DNA of 15,749 nucleotides from JAICLL01 sp035252155. GTDB taxonomy: Bacteria > Planctomycetota > Planctomycetia > Pirellulales > JAICIG01. The DNA is taken from assembly GCA_035252155.1 (NCBI GenBank), contig DATFDL010000090.1, positions 1 through 15,749 on the forward strand, read 5' to 3'. The notes beneath the pieces are model-generated. The model was not told where the DNA came from, made no database searches, and saw nothing but the letters and a program-made list of their open reading frames with translations. Positions 13,905 to 15,749 of the stretch are shown here, piece after piece. The position numbers were made by a program, and so were the translations under genes. Position 1 is the stretch's first letter. Every line of letters starts with the position of its first letter.

Positions 13905-14696
13905 CTAGAACCACTCTTCCGGCAGCCGGTCGAGCCCACGCACGACGACCCGCTCGATCGAATCCCAAGTGACCGCCGTCAGCGTGTGGCTGCCGTTGGC
14001 CTCGCGCACGCCAAACAACGCGAACCGCGGATCGCGGGCGGCAAACTCGTCGGGCGTCAGCAGCTTGCCGTCGCCCAAGTGAATTTCCAGCATGGCGCCC
14101 GCGGCCTTGCGCGGCCATAGTCGCTGGAGCAACTGCGCCATGGGATGAAGATTGGCGGCCGGCGGCGCCGCGGGCTGATTGCCCACCCGGCTCTTCGACG
14201 ATCCCGGCCCGCCCCGGCTCGAGGCATCGACCTGAATCACGATCTCGTCGAGTGAGATGCCGTTGTCGTTGATTGCAACCTCGTGCTCCTGCTGCTCGTC
14301 CTCGATGCTTTCCTCCAGTTCGGGGATGAGAAACTTGGCGCCGCAGTGCGGGCATTGCCCCGGCCGGCCCGCCAGCGACGCGGGGCTATTCAGTCGGTGC
14401 CCATTCGGACAAAGAAATACGATCAGCTCGCCGACCGGTCCGCCGCCGGCCTGATCTTCGTCGGGCGCTTCGTCAAGCTCGAGAAAGCCCGAGGTGGGGG
14501 TCTGCCCTTCGCCCGCCGTCACGGCGCCGGTTCCTTGCCCTGCGGAAGACTGGTTGGCAGTGGCCACTGCCACGGCGCTACCCGGCTGCGGAATGCGGAT
14601 GACCACGCCGCAGCGCGGGCACTTGCCTGCCTTGCCGGCTTGATCGTCGGGGCACGAGACCCGATGGCCGTTCGGACACTGAAAGGTGATTGGCAT
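13905..14696 (-). CDS. Protein with two zinc-ribbon-like motifs
   Basis: A 263-residue soluble protein with two related metal-binding motifs. The first (residues 4-35, FQCPNGHRVSCPDDQAGKAG then CPRCGVVIRIP) and the second (94-125, FLCPNGHRLNSPASLAGRPG then CPHCGAKFLIP) each offer C, H, C, C as likely zinc ligands: C7, H11, C26, C29 and C96, H100, C115, C118. An acidic linker at about 126-160 leads to a conserved-looking C-terminal domain (LEIHLGDGKLLTPDEFAARDPRFALFG...WDSIERVVVRGLDRLPEEWF) that I do not recognise. I use the ATG at 14696; a GTG directly before it would add one residue. AAGGGG lies just upstream. It diverges from another zinc-ribbon gene at 14868. Function is unknown; a protein- or nucleic-acid-binding role is only a guess. 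Confidence 0.88.
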   Translation of the reverse strand: MPITFQCPNGHRVSCPDDQAGKAGKCPRCGVVIRIPQPGSAVAVATANQSSAGQGTGAVTAGEGQTPTSGFLELDEAPDEDQAGGGPVGELIVFLCPNGHRLNSPASLAGRPGQCPHCGAKFLIPELEESIEDEQQEHEVAINDNGISLDEIVIQVDASSRGGPGSSKSRVGNQPAAPPAANLHPMAQLLQRLWPRKAAGAMLEIHLGDGKLLTPDEFAARDPRFALFGVREANGSHTLTAVTWDSIERVVVRGLDRLPEEWF

Positions 14697-14867
14697 CACC
14701 CCTTATCGTAATCCGTCGGTTCGCACCAAACAATCAAACCGCGGACGATGCCCTTCCAGGCCGCCAAAGGACGACTCGGACAATCACGCTTGACGCCGAC
14801 CGACGCACCGCAAACACTAAGTCTGGCGGAGAAGAGCACCTCTGGTTCGCAATCGAGCGACGCGCGC

Positions 14868-15749
14868 ATGCCGATTCGGGTTACATGTCCGAAATGTAAG
14901 AAAACGTATAACGTCAGCGATAAGTTCGCGGGCGTCGAAGGGGCCTGCCCTAATTGCAAGGCCAAGATTCGCATTCCCAAGGCCGAATCGCCTGAGGCCG
15001 CGTCGAGCGGGCCCGCCACAGCCGCCGGCAAGGCGCCTGCCGGCGGCAAGCAGCCGGCTGCCCCGCAGACGGACGGCAAACAAGACGCGGCCAAAAAACA
15101 ACCTGCCGCCCCGCTCGAAGTGAAGATCCATGAGCCGGAGACCATCGGGCCCAAGACTTCGACCGGCCGGCCCGTGGTCAAGCCGCTGACTCGCAAGGAG
15201 ACGCAGTTTGCGTTGGTGCCGAGCTTGGTGATTGCGGGGGGCACACTGCTGACGTTTATCATCGCTTGGCTTGTGCGGCAGCCATTGCAAGAGCAGGTGT
15301 GGTTGCGAGCCGTTGGATTGCTTGTGCTTTCAGCCCCGCTCGCGGTGGGCGCCTATTGGTTTTTGCAAAACGACGAACTCGAACCGCACCGCGGCAGCTC
15401 GCTCTGGCTGCGCGGAGGCATCTGCGGGCTGCTGTATCTGGCGCTGTGGGGCGCCTATCATTTGTTGCCGGCCGACGCCACCAGCGCCGCCTGGAGTTGG
15501 ATCTACATCGCGCCGCCATTTTTTTTGATCGGGGCCGGCGTCGCGTTCGCCACCTTCGACTTGGAGATTGAAAACGCCTTCTTCCACTACTGTTTTTATG
15601 TGCTCGTGACGCTGGCGTTGGGCTTCACCGCCGGATTACCCATGCCCTGGAACCCGCAAACGAAGCCCCGCAGCCCGGGTGTCACGGCATCCGTCGCGGC
15701 GCAGGTGGCGTCGTCCTTTGTACCAGCACGTTTCGCCGCGACGGACGCC
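14868..15749 (+). CDS. Zinc-ribbon membrane protein, cut by the window edge
   Basis: An open frame of 294 codons with no stop before the end of the window. Residues 1-37 form a zinc ribbon with C7-C10 and C27-C30 (VTCPKC and GACPNCKAKIRIP). A low-complexity linker rich in A, P, G, K and Q spans about 40-80. About five hydrophobic segments follow near 115-135, 146-166, 180-200, 210-230 and 238-258. The last 25 codons (from about residue 270) are read through a dispersed palindromic repeat. The zinc ribbon resembles that of the divergent neighbour, and both proteins begin MPI. This layout (cytoplasmic ribbon, flexible linker, membrane domain) is frequent among uncharacterised planctomycete proteins. 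The start is chosen because the ribbon begins right after it; no clear ribosome site is visible. Confidence 0.85.
   Translation, partial: MPIRVTCPKCKKTYNVSDKFAGVEGACPNCKAKIRIPKAESPEAASSGPATAAGKAPAGGKQPAAPQTDGKQDAAKKQPAAPLEVKIHEPETIGPKTSTGRPVVKPLTRKETQFALVPSLVIAGGTLLTFIIAWLVRQPLQEQVWLRAVGLLVLSAPLAVGAYWFLQNDELEPHRGSSLWLRGGICGLLYLALWGAYHLLPADATSAAWSWIYIAPPFFLIGAGVAFATFDLEIENAFFHYCFYVLVTLALGFTAGLPMPWNPQTKPRSPGVTASVAAQVASSFVPARFAATDA
15677..15749. repeat. Palindromic repeat at the right edge, overlapping coding sequence
   Basis: GGCATCCGTCGCGGCG (15686-15701) pairs with CGCCGCGACGGACGCC (15734-15749) with one mismatch and a 32-base spacer. Bases 15677-15701 match 13734-13758 at 22 of 25 positions. 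The right arm ends exactly at the window edge and may continue beyond it. The element is in frame with, and translated as part of, the zinc-ribbon membrane protein. Confidence 0.7.

Noticed and set aside
13702..14355. 217-residue minus-strand frame overlapping the zinc-ribbon gene
   Set aside because: It is a frame shadow with arginine- and alanine-rich composition, while the overlapping frame carries clear zinc-ligand motifs.
14790..14820. TTGACG with a downstream AACACT as a promoter for the zinc-ribbon membrane protein
   Set aside because: The -10 match is only three of six, so the site is not distinguishable from chance.

Overview
The window is 15.7 kb of GC-rich bacterial DNA. It most likely comes from a member of the Planctomycetota, perhaps a Pirellulales-like lineage. 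That assignment is inference, resting on three things: a secreted protein with a YYTV motif like the planctomycete YTV family; small secreted or zinc-ribbon proteins of types common in that phylum; and many short palindromic repeats in almost every intergenic gap. I see no rRNA, tRNA, CRISPR array, transposase or phage gene. Thirteen protein genes are supported, one of them cut by the right edge. No gap between genes reaches 300 bases.

Left part (43-3707): a minus-strand pair encodes a PiT-type phosphate permease and a DUF3592-type membrane protein almost touching it. Diverging from them is a Gfo/Idh/MocA-type oxidoreductase that lacks the usual EKP motif and is followed by a good intrinsic terminator. 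Middle part (3905-6755, plus strand): a stand-alone Rcp1-like response regulator, an exported phospholipase-D-family protein with two HKD motifs, and mobA for molybdenum cofactor nucleotide attachment. Each is separated from the next by a palindromic repeat element. Next (6809-10087, minus strand) comes the glycerol catabolism pair glpD-glpK, in that transcription order, with a 28-bp stem hairpin between the two genes. GlpK makes glycerol-3-phosphate and GlpD oxidises it to dihydroxyacetone phosphate. No glpF is present.

Right part (10293-15749): a minus-strand HEAT/TPR-like repeat protein diverges from a secreted protein built of STN-like (secretin/TonB N-terminal) modules. Two small secreted proteins follow, one of unknown function and one of YTV type. 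Last is a divergent pair of proteins that share an N-terminal zinc ribbon; the second adds a membrane region and runs off the window.

The most striking layer is not coding. At least eight unrelated palindromic sequence families occupy the gaps. Several share one design: an 8-bp perfect stem closed by a 4-base loop, present twice in inverted arrangement, with paired base changes that keep the stems intact. One element is a three-hairpin cloverleaf, one lies inside the glpDK transcript, and one runs through the 3' end of an open reading frame. They resemble REP/BIME elements, but no mobilising gene is visible here. All calls come from reading the sequence; no database search was run.
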